Shown here: positions 42,283 to 51,124 of the stretch, in pieces
Numbering within the stretch: position 1 is the stretch's first letter
Layout: the number at the start of each line of letters is the position of its first letter
Origin: Egerieenecus merdigallinarum
Lineage (GTDB): Bacteria; Bacillota; Clostridia; Christensenellales; Aristaeellaceae
Direction of reading: 5' to 3'
Assembly: GCA_018711985.1 (NCBI GenBank)
Contig: DVHS01000054.1
Span: 1 to 64,000, forward strand
Length of the DNA: 64,000 nucleotides
The notes under the pieces: generated by a model
What the model saw: only the letters and a program-made list of their open reading frames with translations
The model's database searches: none
What the model was told of the DNA's origin: nothing
Made by a program: the position numbers and the translations under genes

Positions 42283-42296
42283 CGTTCCCACCCGTA

Positions 42297-43019
42297 TCAG
42301 CTTCCCAAATACGCCTTGCGTACGTCGTCATTCTTGAGCAGGGCGGAGGCCTCCCCGGTCATGGCAATGCGCCCGGTCTCCAATACATAGGCCCGGTCGG
42401 CAATGGACAGGGCCATCTGCGCGTTCTGCTCCACCAGCAGGATGGTCACGCCCGCCTGGTGCAGCTCCTTGATAATGTCGAAAATCTGCTCCACCAAAAT
42501 GGGCGCCAATCCCATGGAGGGCTCATCCAGCATGAGCAGCTTGGGCTTGCTCATCAGCGCCCGGGCCATGGCCAGCATCTGCTGCTCGCCGCCGGAGAGG
42601 GTGCCGGCAATCTGCTTTTCCCGCTCCTTCAGGCGGGGAAAGCGGGTGAACATCTCCTCCAACGAGGCGGGAATCTCGGACTTGGGGCGGGTGTAGCCGC
42701 CCATTTCCAGATTCTCCCGCACGGTCATCTGCTGGAAGATGCGCCGCCCCTCGGGGCACAGGGCCATGCCCTGGGATACGATCCGGCTGGCGGGAATGGT
42801 TGTCAGGTCCTTGCCCTCCAGGACAATGCGGCCGGTGCGGGGACGCAGCAGCCCCGCAATGGTGTTCAGGGTGGTGGATTTGCCCGCGCCGTTGGCACCG
42901 ATCAGGGTCACGATCTCGTCGGGATACACCTCAAAGCTGATGCCCTTGATGGCGTGAATGGCGCCGTAGTAAACGTTGATGTCCTCCACCTGCAAAAGCG
43001 GCTTGCGGTTTTCGCTCAC
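42297..43019 (-). CDS. livF: branched-chain amino acid ABC transporter ATPase LivF
   Basis: A 240-residue ATPase. Walker A GANGAGKST, Q-loop region EGRRIFQQMTVRENL, signature LSGGEQQML, Walker B LLMLDEPSMGLAP and the H-loop region VEQNAQMAL are all present; the Asn/Gln at the H-loop position is normal for LivF. The start is GTG 43019 with AAAGGAGG upstream; it overlaps the livG stop by 4 bp (GTGA). The longer upstream frame lies within livG and is rejected. Last gene of livJHMGF. Confidence 0.94.
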   Translation of the reverse strand: MSENRKPLLQVEDINVYYGAIHAIKGISFEVYPDEIVTLIGANGAGKSTTLNTIAGLLRPRTGRIVLEGKDLTTIPASRIVSQGMALCPEGRRIFQQMTVRENLEMGGYTRPKSEIPASLEEMFTRFPRLKEREKQIAGTLSGGEQQMLAMARALMSKPKLLMLDEPSMGLAPILVEQIFDIIKELHQAGVTILLVEQNAQMALSIADRAYVLETGRIAMTGEASALLKNDDVRKAYLGS

Positions 43020-43873
43020 GGAGCATCCTCCTTTTGCTTGCCCAGGTAGGCCTCGATGACCACGGGGTTCTGCTGGATCTCCTCCGCGGTGCCCTTGGCG
43101 ATGATCCGGCCGTAGTTCAGCACGCAGATGCCTTCGCAAATGCCCATGACCAGGTTCATGTCGTGCTCAATGAGCATCACGGCGATCTGGAATTCATCGC
43201 GGATCTTGATGATATTGCGCATGAGCTCCTCGGTCTCGTGGGGGTTCATGCCCGCGGCGGGCTCGTCCAGCAGCAGCAGGGAGGGATGCGTGGCCAGGGC
43301 GCGGACGATCTCCAGGCGGCGCTGGGCGCCGTAGGGCAGGGAACCGGCCTTCACATCCGCCATGTCCTGCATGCCGAAGATGGACAGCAGCCGCAGGGCC
43401 TGCTCGTGCTGGGCGCGCTCCTGCTTCCAGTAGCCCGGCAGGCGGAAGATGCCCGTGAACATGCCGTAGCGCACCTGGTTGTGCAGGCCGATGCGCACAT
43501 TGTCCTCCACGGTCATGTTGCTGAACAGGCGGATATTCTGGAACGTCCGGGCAATGCCCAGGCGGTTGGCCTGCATGGTGTTCATGCCCGCGGTGTCCTT
43601 GCCGTTGACCAGCACGGTGCCGGTGGTGGGCTGGTATACCTTGGTGAGCAGGTTGAACACGGTGGTCTTGCCCGCGCCGTTGGGGCCGATCAGCCCGGCG
43701 ATCTCCGTCTTGCCGATGGTCAGGTTGAAATCCTCCACGGCCTTCAATCCGCCAAACTCAATGCCCAGGTGGCGGGTTTCCAGCACGGGGGTTTTGTCCA
43801 CGTCCCGCTCGGGGACGATGCTGTGGCTGGGCACGGGCACCATTTTCGTGTCCACCATACGCTTGGGACTCAT
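43016..43873 (-). CDS. livG: branched-chain amino acid ABC transporter ATPase LivG
   Basis: A 285-residue ATPase with Walker A GPNGAGKTT, Q-loop ARTFQNIRLFSNMTVEDN, a variant signature LPYGAQRRLEI, Walker B LLLLDEPAAGMNP and H-loop EHDM. LPYG in place of LSGG is typical of LivG. About 30 extra residues precede the conserved start (VPVPSHSIVPERD), longer than usual. It overlaps livM by 4 bp and livF by 4 bp, so the three are tightly coupled. Confidence 0.94.
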   Translation of the reverse strand: MSPKRMVDTKMVPVPSHSIVPERDVDKTPVLETRHLGIEFGGLKAVEDFNLTIGKTEIAGLIGPNGAGKTTVFNLLTKVYQPTTGTVLVNGKDTAGMNTMQANRLGIARTFQNIRLFSNMTVEDNVRIGLHNQVRYGMFTGIFRLPGYWKQERAQHEQALRLLSIFGMQDMADVKAGSLPYGAQRRLEIVRALATHPSLLLLDEPAAGMNPHETEELMRNIIKIRDEFQIAVMLIEHDMNLVMGICEGICVLNYGRIIAKGTAEEIQQNPVVIEAYLGKQKEDAP

Positions 43874-44925
43874 GCGGCTTCGCCTCCTTTCTCACGGGAG
43901 CGGCGGTGCAGCCGGGGATAGAGCCGGCCCACCAGGTTGGAAAGGATGGGGCTGTTGGTCAGCAGCATCACCAGGATCAGCACAATGGCGTACACTAGCA
44001 TGCGGTAATCGCTGAAGGCGCGCAGCAGCTCCGGCAGGATGGTCAGCACCGTGGCCGCGATCACCGAGCCGCGGATATTGCCAATGCCGCCCAGCACCAC
44101 AAATACCAGCACCAGGATGGAGGTGTCAAACTTGAACTTGCTGGCCGTTACCGTGGAGAAGTTCAGCCCGTACAGCGCCCCGGCCATGCCCGCCAGGGCC
44201 GCCGACACCACAAAGGCCATCATCTTGTACTTCGTTACCTGAATGCCCACGGACTCCGCGGCAATCCGGTTGTCCCGGGTGGCCATAATGGCCCGGCCCG
44301 CCCGGCTGTTGATCAGGTTGAGCACAACAAAGAGCGTAAAGAGTATCAGCACAAAGCCCATGGTAAAGGTGGAGATTTTGTCAATGCCCGTTACGCCGAT
44401 GGGCCCGTTGACCATCAGCTCCCCGGGCAGGTTGGGATTCAGAAAGCCCAGGTGCAGCCGGGCGCCGTCCAGGGAGATGTACAGGCAGTTGAGCACGTTG
44501 CGGATGATCTCGCCAAAGGCCAGGGTCACAATGGCCAGGTAGTCGCCCCGCAGCCGCAGCACGGGAATGCCAATGAGCACGCCGGCCACGCCCGCGGCCG
44601 CGCCGCCCACCACCATGGCCAGGATCAGGCGGATCACTTCGTTTTCCAGCTGGAAGGCGGCCAGCACCCACGCGGAGGCAATGGTTCCCGCAAAGGCGCC
44701 CACGCTCATGAATCCCGCGTGGCCCAGGCTCAGCTCGCCGGAAATACCCACGGTGAGGTTCAGGGAAACGGCCATGACCACATACACGCAAATGGGCACC
44801 AGCTGGCCCTTCAGGGCGCGGGTCATCTGCCCGTTTTCAATGAGCACCTGGCAGATGATGTACGCCGCAATGACAATGCCGTAGGTAATCAGGTTGCTTA
44901 CGGCGGATTTGCTTGCTTTTTTCAT
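43870..44925 (-). CDS. livM: branched-chain amino acid ABC transporter permease LivM
   Basis: A 351-residue permease with eight or so helices. Family stretches include VYVVMAVSLNLTVGISGELS, LGHAGFMSVGAFAG, LRGDYLAIVTLAFGEIIRN, and RAIMATRDNRIAAESVGI (the coupling loop). The ATG at 44925 is chosen because GAGG lies 8 nt upstream; a GTG three codons earlier is possible. Sits between livH (10-bp gap) and livG (4-bp overlap). Confidence 0.94.
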   Translation of the reverse strand: MKKASKSAVSNLITYGIVIAAYIICQVLIENGQMTRALKGQLVPICVYVVMAVSLNLTVGISGELSLGHAGFMSVGAFAGTIASAWVLAAFQLENEVIRLILAMVVGGAAAGVAGVLIGIPVLRLRGDYLAIVTLAFGEIIRNVLNCLYISLDGARLHLGFLNPNLPGELMVNGPIGVTGIDKISTFTMGFVLILFTLFVVLNLINSRAGRAIMATRDNRIAAESVGIQVTKYKMMAFVVSAALAGMAGALYGLNFSTVTASKFKFDTSILVLVFVVLGGIGNIRGSVIAATVLTILPELLRAFSDYRMLVYAIVLILVMLLTNSPILSNLVGRLYPRLHRRSREKGGEAA

Positions 44926-44935
44926 GGGCGTCACC

Positions 44936-45820
44936 TCACACTTTCTCCCGCACGGGCTTGCCCAGCAATCCCGTGGGTCGTACCAGCAGCACCACGATCA
45001 GCACCGCGAACACGATGGCGTCACCCAGCTCCGTGGAGATGTAGGCCTTGCCCAAAATCTCAATCACGCCCAGGAGAATGCCGCCCAGCATGGCCCCGGG
45101 GATGGAGCCGATGCCCCCGAACACCGCCGCGGTAAAGGCCTTGATGCCCGGCATGGAGCCGGTGGTGGGCATCAGCGTGGGGTAGGCGGAGCACAGCAGC
45201 ACGCCTGCCACCGCCGCCAGGGCCGAACCAATGGCAAAGGTCAGGGAGATGGTCATGTTCACGTTGATGCCCATGAGTTCCGCAGCGCCCTTGTCCTCGG
45301 CCACCACACGCATGGCCTTGCCCATTTTCGTCTTGCCGGTGAACAGGGTCAGCCCCACCATGATGATGATGTTCATCAGCACCGTGACGATGGTCTCGCC
45401 GCTGATGAGCAGCTGCCCGTCAAAAAAGGAGAGGGAACCCAGGCTGACCACGGAGGGGAAGCTCTTGGGATTGGAGCCCCACAGCAGCAGCGCCACGTTT
45501 TGCAGCAGATAGCTCATGCCGATGGCGGTAATCAGCACCGCCAGGGAGGAAGCCTGCCGCAGGGGCTTGTAGGCCAGGCGCTCAATAATTACGCCCAGCA
45601 GCGTGCAGGCCACCATGGCCAGCAGCACCGATACCATGGGCGGAAGCCCCAGGTACTGTATGGCGCAAAAGGTGACATAGGCGCCGATCATAATCACGTC
45701 GCCATGGGCAAAGTTCAGCATTTTGGCAATGCCGTATACCATGGTATACCCCAGCGCGATGATGGCGTATACGCTGCCCAGGCTGATTCCGTTACACAAA
45801 TAGGAAAGCAGCGAAATCAT
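44936..45820 (-). CDS. livH: branched-chain amino acid ABC transporter permease LivH
   Basis: A 294-residue permease. Conserved pieces are the N-terminal GISLGSVYAIIALGYTMVYG, AKMLNFAHGDVIMIGAYV, AMRVVAEDKGAAELMGIN (the coupling loop) and IKAFTAAVFGGIGSIPGA. ATG 45820 is chosen with GAGG 9 nt upstream; the longer frame would run through hairpins upstream. Follows livJ after a 179-bp gap containing two stem-loops. Confidence 0.94.
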   Translation of the reverse strand: MISLLSYLCNGISLGSVYAIIALGYTMVYGIAKMLNFAHGDVIMIGAYVTFCAIQYLGLPPMVSVLLAMVACTLLGVIIERLAYKPLRQASSLAVLITAIGMSYLLQNVALLLWGSNPKSFPSVVSLGSLSFFDGQLLISGETIVTVLMNIIIMVGLTLFTGKTKMGKAMRVVAEDKGAAELMGINVNMTISLTFAIGSALAAVAGVLLCSAYPTLMPTTGSMPGIKAFTAAVFGGIGSIPGAMLGGILLGVIEILGKAYISTELGDAIVFAVLIVVLLVRPTGLLGKPVREKV

Positions 45821-45892
45821 ATTCCCGAACCTCTCCCTCCGTACAAAGGATGCAGGGTGCCCGCAGGGGCCGTCCCGCGTGGATATAGCAAG

Positions 45893-45975
45893 CCGCCCGA
45901 CCCCCGCCATGCGCAAGAGTCGGGCGGAATGTTCACTTGACCATGGGGCCGCGGACGATCCTTCGCCCGCGGCCC
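45893..45975 (-). promoter_or_regulatory. two stem-loops between livJ and livH
   Basis: CCGCCCGAC/GTCGGGCGG (45893-45901 with 45919-45927) and GGGCCGCGG/CCGCGGCCC (45946-45954 with 45967-45975) are perfect 9-bp stems. Neither is followed by a U tract on the minus strand. As in the opp and mal operons, they separate the binding-protein gene from the permeases. Confidence 0.78.
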
Positions 45976-45999
45976 TGCATTCCCTGGTGAATCAGGTCA

Positions 46000-47133
46000 T
46001 TACTCCATCTTCACGTAGACCCCGCCCTCAATGGTGTATACATTGGGGGTCTTGGTGACTTCGCCGGTGGATTCCCAGGCCAGAGAGCCGGTCAAACCGT
46101 CAATCTGCAGGGTGGGGAACTGGGCGATCAGCAGCTCGCAGGCTTCCTCAGGCGTGGTCTCCGGGGTGATGCCGGCGTTCTGCACGGCGGTGTACAGGGC
46201 ATAGATGCCGTCATAGGCATCGGCGGCAAACTGGTTGGGGGTTTCACCAAAGGCTTCCTGATACTTGGTGACGAAGGCCTGGGTCTTCTCATCGGTGGAA
46301 GCGGCGGAGAAGGGGGTCAGCAGCTTGACACCCTCGGCCAGGGACGTGTCAAAGCCCTCCAGGGACAGGATGCCGTCCATGCCGTCCACGCCGAAGAACA
46401 CCGGCGCGTATTCCATGGACTTGGCCTGGGCCAGGATCAGGGAAGCGGGGGTGTAGTAGATGGGCAGGAACACCAGATCAGCGCCAGAGTTCTTGCAGGC
46501 GGAGAGCTGCACGGAGAAGTCCGCGTTGTCGTCGGAGGCAAAGGCTTCCGCGGCTACCACTTCCAGGCCCAGCTCAGTGGCCTTGGCCTCAAAGGCCTGA
46601 TAGATGCCGGTGGAGTAGGCGTCGCTGCTGTTGTAGATGATGCCGATCTTCTGGCCCAGGCCCTTTTCCGCGATCATCTCGGCGGAAGCGGTGCCCTGCG
46701 CCGGGTCGGTGAAGCACACCTGGTACACGTTGTCCTTGCCCTCGGTCACTTCCGTGGAGGAAGCGGAGGGAGTGAGCATGAACACGCGCTCTTCATAGGC
46801 CTGCGCCGCCACGGCGATGCAGGGAGAGGTGGTCACGGTGCCCAGGATGAACTGCGCGCCCTCGTCCATCACGGTGTTGTAGGCGTTGATGGCCTTCTCG
46901 GCGTCGTGCTCGTCGTCCTGCACCAGCAGCTCCAGCTGCACGCCGCCCAGGGCGTTGATCTCGTCAGCGGCAATCTTCGCGCCGTTGGCCACGGCGGTGC
47001 CGTAGGTGGCCGCGGCACCAGTCATGGGGCCGATGACGCCAATCTTGATCGTTCCCGCATCCTCTGCCGTGGCGACGGCAACCATGCTCAGCGCCATGGC
47101 CAACGCGAGAACAGAAGCAAGCAATTTCTTCAT
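46000..47133 (-). CDS. livJ: branched-chain amino acid binding protein
   Basis: A 377-residue periplasmic-binding-protein type I family member. The signal peptide ends ATA before E23 and has no lipobox Cys, as in the oppA-like protein. Mature features: IKIGVIGPMTGAAATYGTAV, LLVQDDEHDAEKAINAYNTV, and VTTSPCIAVAAQAYEERVFM with the ligand-binding Ser/Thr region. AAGGAGG precedes ATG 47133, and a promoter lies at 47212-47240. First gene of livJHMGF; leucine, isoleucine or valine is the expected ligand, but other amino acids are possible. Confidence 0.9.
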   Translation of the reverse strand: MKKLLASVLALAMALSMVAVATAEDAGTIKIGVIGPMTGAAATYGTAVANGAKIAADEINALGGVQLELLVQDDEHDAEKAINAYNTVMDEGAQFILGTVTTSPCIAVAAQAYEERVFMLTPSASSTEVTEGKDNVYQVCFTDPAQGTASAEMIAEKGLGQKIGIIYNSSDAYSTGIYQAFEAKATELGLEVVAAEAFASDDNADFSVQLSACKNSGADLVFLPIYYTPASLILAQAKSMEYAPVFFGVDGMDGILSLEGFDTSLAEGVKLLTPFSAASTDEKTQAFVTKYQEAFGETPNQFAADAYDGIYALYTAVQNAGITPETTPEEACELLIAQFPTLQIDGLTGSLAWESTGEVTKTPNVYTIEGGVYVKME

Positions 47134-47211
47134 GGAAACATTCCTCCTTGCCAAATCAGGGTAAAAATAAGAATGAAAACAAGAGATGAAGCTCCCTTGT
47201 TTCATGTGTGC

Positions 47212-47240
47212 ATTATACACAGTTGTCCCTTTCGCGTAAA
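47212..47240 (-). promoter_or_regulatory. promoter of the livJHMGF operon
   Basis: On the minus strand TTTACG (47235-47240), 17 bp, TATAAT (47212-47217), about 80 bp before the livJ start. Confidence 0.78.
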
Positions 47241-47301
47241 GGGCTTGCTTGTTCCTTTTTTGTTTTTGTTCCCCGGGCGCAGCCGCAAGGGGCGCCATGG
47301 A

Positions 47302-47985
47302 TTACCGCGTGCCCAACAGGATGCGCTGGGCCTCCTCCAGGGAGTGCACCGTCCAGGTGGGCAGGGGCGAGGACTGGCCCGCCGGGGCCAGCCAGATGCT
47401 GTCAATGCCCGCGGCCCGGGCGCATCCCACGTCCGAGGAGAGGCTGTCTCCCATGAGCGCCGCCTCACGGGGGTCCGTGCAGCCCAGGGCCTCCAGGGAC
47501 AGGAAAGCCAGGCGCGGGTCGGGCTTGGCCACCCCCGCCTCCTCGGAGATGATCACCGCGGAGAGCATGGGGGTCAGGGGACTGGTAGCCAGGCGGCTGC
47601 GCTGAATGCGGCTCAGTCCGTTGGTAATCAGCGCCACGGGCATGGCGGCGCTCACCTGGCGGAGGAATTCCTCCGCGCCGGGCAGCAGAAAGTTGTAGTT
47701 GCCCAGGGCCGTGGCAAAGTCCTCGCCCAGCTCAGTCGCGCGGCTTTCATCCTTGCCCAGGGCGGCCAGCAGCTGCCGGAAGCGCTCCACCTTCAGCTTT
47801 GCCTGGGTGGTCTCCCCGCGCTCCAGGGCCTTCCACAGGGCCTGATTGATGGCGTGGTACTGGCTGAGAATATCTTCGCTGTCCGGGATGCCGTGGCGGC
47901 GCAGGGTATCCCCCAGGGCATGCTGCTCCGCCAGGTGAAAATCCATCAGCGTGTCGTCATTGTCAATCAATAGATAGCGGTACAT
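47302..47985 (-). CDS. yjjG: YjjG-family HAD phosphatase (noncanonical pyrimidine nucleotidase)
   Basis: A 227-residue HAD-superfamily hydrolase. Motif I is LLIDNDDTL (nucleophile Asp and general-acid Asp two residues later), motif II VALITNGLSRIQRSRL, motif III Lys in AGVAKPDPRLAF, and motif IV ALMGDSLSSDV. The helical cap of about 80 residues and the YRYLLIDNDDTLMDF start match YjjG-type nucleotidases, which hydrolyse pyrimidine and noncanonical nucleoside monophosphates. It lies 70 bp downstream of aconitase on the same strand. A different HAD subfamily substrate is possible. Confidence 0.85.
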   Translation of the reverse strand: MYRYLLIDNDDTLMDFHLAEQHALGDTLRRHGIPDSEDILSQYHAINQALWKALERGETTQAKLKVERFRQLLAALGKDESRATELGEDFATALGNYNFLLPGAEEFLRQVSAAMPVALITNGLSRIQRSRLATSPLTPMLSAVIISEEAGVAKPDPRLAFLSLEALGCTDPREAALMGDSLSSDVGCARAAGIDSIWLAPAGQSSPLPTWTVHSLEEAQRILLGTR

Positions 47986-48055
47986 GGATAGCTTCTCCTA
48001 TCTCCGACCCGGAAAATGCCCGTCCGCAAAGGAGCGGGCGGGCCATATACGGGCG

Positions 48056-49993
48056 TTATTTTTCTTGGGATTCCCGGGTGTAGTTCAGCAGGCCGCCGGC
48101 CAGGATCATCCCCCGCTGGCGCTGGGTCAGGGGCAGGCAAACGGTGTAGTCCCGGCCCTTGGTGGCGTTGTGCAGGGTCAGCTGTTCCTGCCCCTGGGCA
48201 ATGGCTTCCCGCACATGGGGCAGGGTCAGCTCATCCATGGGGGAGATGTCGTCGTAATCCCCCTCATTGGCAAAGGTCAGGGGCAGAATGCCGTTGTTGA
48301 TGAGGTTGTCCCGGTGAATGCGGGCAAAGGACTTGGCCACCACCGCGCGGATGCCCAGGTACAGGGGTACCAGGGCGGCGTGCTCCCGGCTGGAGCCCTG
48401 GCCATAGTTCTGCCCGGCCACCAGGATGCCACCATGCTCCGCCTTGGCCCGGGCGGGGAAGGCCGGGTCCACGGGGGTGAGGCAGTAGTCGCTCAGGTAG
48501 GGAATATTGCTGCGGTAGGGCAGCAGCTTGGCGTTGGAGGGCATGATGTGGTCGGTGGTGATGTTGTCCTCCATCTTCAGCAGCACCTTGCCCGAGACGG
48601 TGTCCGCCAGGGCCTTGCCCAGGGGGAAGGGGTGGATGTTGGGGCCGCGGACCACTTCCACTTCGTCCTCGTGCCCTTCTTCCACCGGGGGGATGACCAG
48701 GTTATCGTTGACCTCGAAGTGCTCCGGCTGGGGGATCTCCAGGTCCACATCCAGGGTGCGGGGATCGGTGAGCACCCCCGTGAGGGCGGAGGCCGCGGCG
48801 GTCTCGCAGCTCACCAGGTAAATGCCCGCGGAGGCGGTTCCGCTGCGGGCGTAGAAGTTACGGTTGTTGGTGCGCAGGGATACCGCGCCCGTGCGGGGGC
48901 TTTGGCCCATGCCGATGCACGGCCCGCAGGCGGTTTCCAGGATGCGCGCGCCCGCGGCCATCATGTCCGCCAGGGCGCCGTTGCGGGCCAGCATGGTCAA
49001 TACCTGCCTGCTCCCCGGGCCGATGACCAGGGACACATTGGGGTGCACCCGCTTGCCCTTGAGGATGCGCGCCACGCGCATCATGTCCTGATAGCTGGAA
49101 TTGGTGCAGGAGCCGATGAACACCTGATCCACCGCGATGGGCCCCACGGCCTCCACGGCTTCCACATTGTCGGGCATATGGGGCTTGGCCACCAGGGGAA
49201 GGAGCGTATCCAGGCAGATCTCGACGGTCTCGTCGTAGGCCGCGCCGGGATCGGCGGCCAGGGGCTGCCAATCCGCCTCCCGATCCTGGGCCTTGAGGAA
49301 GGCGCGGGTCACTTCATCGCTGGGGAATACGGAGGTGGTGGCGCCCAATTCCGCGCCCATGTTGGCGATGGTGGCACGCTCGGGCACGGTGAGGGTGGCC
49401 ACGCCGGGGCCGGTGTATTCCATCACCCGGCCCACGCCGCCCTTGACGCTCAGCCGGCGCAGCACCTCCAGGATGATGTCCTTGGCGGCCACGCCGTAGG
49501 GCAGTTTACCCGTCAGGTGCACGTTGACCACCCGGGGGCAGGTGAGATAATACGCCCCGCCGCCCATGGCCACCGCCACGTCCAGTCCGCCCGCGCCGAT
49601 GGCCAGCATGCCGATGCCGCCCCCCGTGGGGGTGTGGCTGTCGCTACCCAGCAGCGTCCAGCCGGGAATGCCGTAGCGCTCCAGGTGCACCTGGTGGCAG
49701 ATGCCGTTCCCGGGCTTGGAGCACCAAATGCCGTGCTTGTGGGTCACGGTTTGGATATATTGGTGATCGTCGGCGTTTTCAAAGCCTGTTTGCAGGGTGT
49801 TATGGTCAATATACGCCACGGAGCGCTTGGTGCGCACCCGCTTTACGCCCATGGCTTCGAATTGCAGATAGGCCATGGTGCCCGTGGAGTCCTGGGTCAG
49901 GGTCTGGTCGATGCGGATGGAGATCTCCTCCCCGGGGATCAGCTGGCCGCTGACCAGGTGGGATGCGAGAATCTTCTGAGTCAAATTCATCAT
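48056..49993 (-). CDS. acnA: aconitate hydratase
   Basis: A 645-residue aconitase of the shorter single-chain type found in many anaerobes. Iron-sulphur cysteines are in FIGSCTNSSYQD and in ETACGPCIGMGQSP. Other active-site stretches are LLGSDSHTPTGGGIGMLAIG, the TNNRNFYARSG loop and the C-terminal swivel domain AGQNYGQGSSREHAALVP. It interconverts citrate and isocitrate. ATG 49993 is taken with CGGAGG 8 nt upstream; the longer frame adds 32 unlikely residues. No citrate synthase or isocitrate dehydrogenase is nearby. A 3-isopropylmalate dehydratase role is less likely given the fused swivel domain. Confidence 0.93.
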   Translation of the reverse strand: MMNLTQKILASHLVSGQLIPGEEISIRIDQTLTQDSTGTMAYLQFEAMGVKRVRTKRSVAYIDHNTLQTGFENADDHQYIQTVTHKHGIWCSKPGNGICHQVHLERYGIPGWTLLGSDSHTPTGGGIGMLAIGAGGLDVAVAMGGGAYYLTCPRVVNVHLTGKLPYGVAAKDIILEVLRRLSVKGGVGRVMEYTGPGVATLTVPERATIANMGAELGATTSVFPSDEVTRAFLKAQDREADWQPLAADPGAAYDETVEICLDTLLPLVAKPHMPDNVEAVEAVGPIAVDQVFIGSCTNSSYQDMMRVARILKGKRVHPNVSLVIGPGSRQVLTMLARNGALADMMAAGARILETACGPCIGMGQSPRTGAVSLRTNNRNFYARSGTASAGIYLVSCETAAASALTGVLTDPRTLDVDLEIPQPEHFEVNDNLVIPPVEEGHEDEVEVVRGPNIHPFPLGKALADTVSGKVLLKMEDNITTDHIMPSNAKLLPYRSNIPYLSDYCLTPVDPAFPARAKAEHGGILVAGQNYGQGSSREHAALVPLYLGIRAVVAKSFARIHRDNLINNGILPLTFANEGDYDDISPMDELTLPHVREAIAQGQEQLTLHNATKGRDYTVCLPLTQRQRGMILAGGLLNYTRESQEK

Positions 49994-50179
49994 GCAGGTT
50001 GCCTCCGACGTATTTTGCCCTTCGCCATTGAAAGGCACATGGATTGTATACAGCAGCTTCATGGTAGCAGTCCGCCGCGTCCGTGTCAAGGTCAGGACAG
50101 CGAAAGAACAACCGGTGGAGGGGCTCTTGGCTGCCTCCTGCGAAACAAAAAACGCAACGAAGGCTCCCTTTCATTGCCA
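49994..50179. other. leader of aconitase and unique non-coding sequence
   Basis: This short stretch holds the aconitase ribosome binding site and presumably its promoter, which I could not place with confidence. No gene is supported. Confidence 0.4.
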
Positions 50180-50639
50180 CTCACAAGAAATTTTTTACAG
50201 GTTCCCTTCAGCAGCAAAGGGCTCCGAAGGTTTCCAAAGGGCGAGCGGAAAGCCCTTTGGTCGCCTCCGCAGAGGCGAACTCCCGCGAAACGGAGGAAAG
50301 CAAGGAAGCCTCCTTCCCCGCCATCCACAAGAAACCAGTTAACTTGTGGACCCCCATTCGCTTCAAAAGGAGTGCCCCGAAGGTTTCCAAAGGGCGAGCG
50401 GAAAGCCCTTTGGTCGCCTCCGCAGAGGCGAAACCCCGCGAAACAGAGGAAAGCAAGGAAGCGCCCTTCCCCGCCATCCACAAGAAACCAGTTAACTTGT
50501 GGAACACCCCATTCGCTTCAAAAGGAGTGCCCCGAAGGTTTCCAAAGGGCGAGCGGAAAGCCCTTTGGTCGCCTCCGCAGAGGCGAAATCCTTTGGGATA
50601 CGGGGAAAGCAAGAAAGGCTCTTTCCCTTGCCTTCCACA
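50180..50639 (-). repeat. tandem hairpin units (right copy, inverted)
   Basis: The motif GAAGGTTTCCAAAGGGCGAG recurs at 50226, 50379 and 50534, giving unit lengths of 153 and 155 bp. Each has CCAAAGGGC/GCCCTTTGG with a 9-nt loop, TCGCCTC/GAGGCGA, and in two units CCACAAG...CTTGTGG. The units are the reverse complement of those at 1366-1855 but have a diverged spacer half, so the stems rather than the whole sequence are conserved. Confidence 0.83.
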
Positions 50640-50995
50640 AGGAATGTATTTCTTGTGGGAGGTTTCGTCCGCCTGCGGGCGGACGAGGTACTTTCCCCGC
50701 GCGGGAAAGTACCCAAAGGGCGCCGGGGGCGGCCAAAGGGTGCATGCGGCGTGGCCGCCCCCGGTCCCCCCGTTGCTAAGCAGCAGTGCACCGCTAGCCT
50801 CGCAGGGGCGCGCCCCACTGGTCTTACTGCGTACCTGGGAGGGCCGCTGTCGCCTTCGGCGCAGTCGATCCCTCCCCCGGTGCGTTGGCGCCGGTTGATC
50901 CTTGGAGTGATGGCAAGGGGCCGCTGCCATAGGGGCACTTTGCAGCGGTACCTTGCCGCGGGGTGGGGGCCATGCAGGTTGCGTGTCCGTTACGG
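50640..50995 (-). repeat. structured repeat, head module (right copy, inverted)
   Basis: Reverse complement of the head module at 1010-1365. Shared stems include GTCCGCC/GGCGGAC (near 50669-50686), GGTACTTTCCC/GGGAAAGTACC (50690-50712), GGGGGCGGCC/GGCCGCCCCC (50725-50765) and GGGAGGG/CCCTCCC (about 50836-50877). In the tract GCGAGGCTAGCGGTGCAC the two copies are identical. Where one copy has changed in the GGTACTTTCC stem the other arm has changed to match, lengthening the stem by one pair. Confidence 0.8.
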
Positions 50996-51124
50996 ACTTT
51001 GCCGGTGGAGCCGCGCTGCAGGAAATTTCCTTATTATAAAGTCAAAGGCCGGGAAGCACATGCCTCTCGGCCTTGGTGAATGGAGAGATTGGGGACGACC
51101 GGGGAGAGGCGGTGGCCTCTCCGC
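50996..51124. other. spacer with a weak terminator-like hairpin for znuA
   Basis: AAGGCCG/CGGCCTT (about 51043-51075, minus strand) followed by TGACTTTATAA lies beyond the znuA stop. The U tract is poor. Otherwise nothing is recognised. Confidence 0.4.

Noticed and set aside
47984..50779. Long plus-strand frame of 931 codons across aconitase and the repeats
   Set aside because: It is antisense to aconitase, and its C-terminal part is translation of the hairpin repeats.
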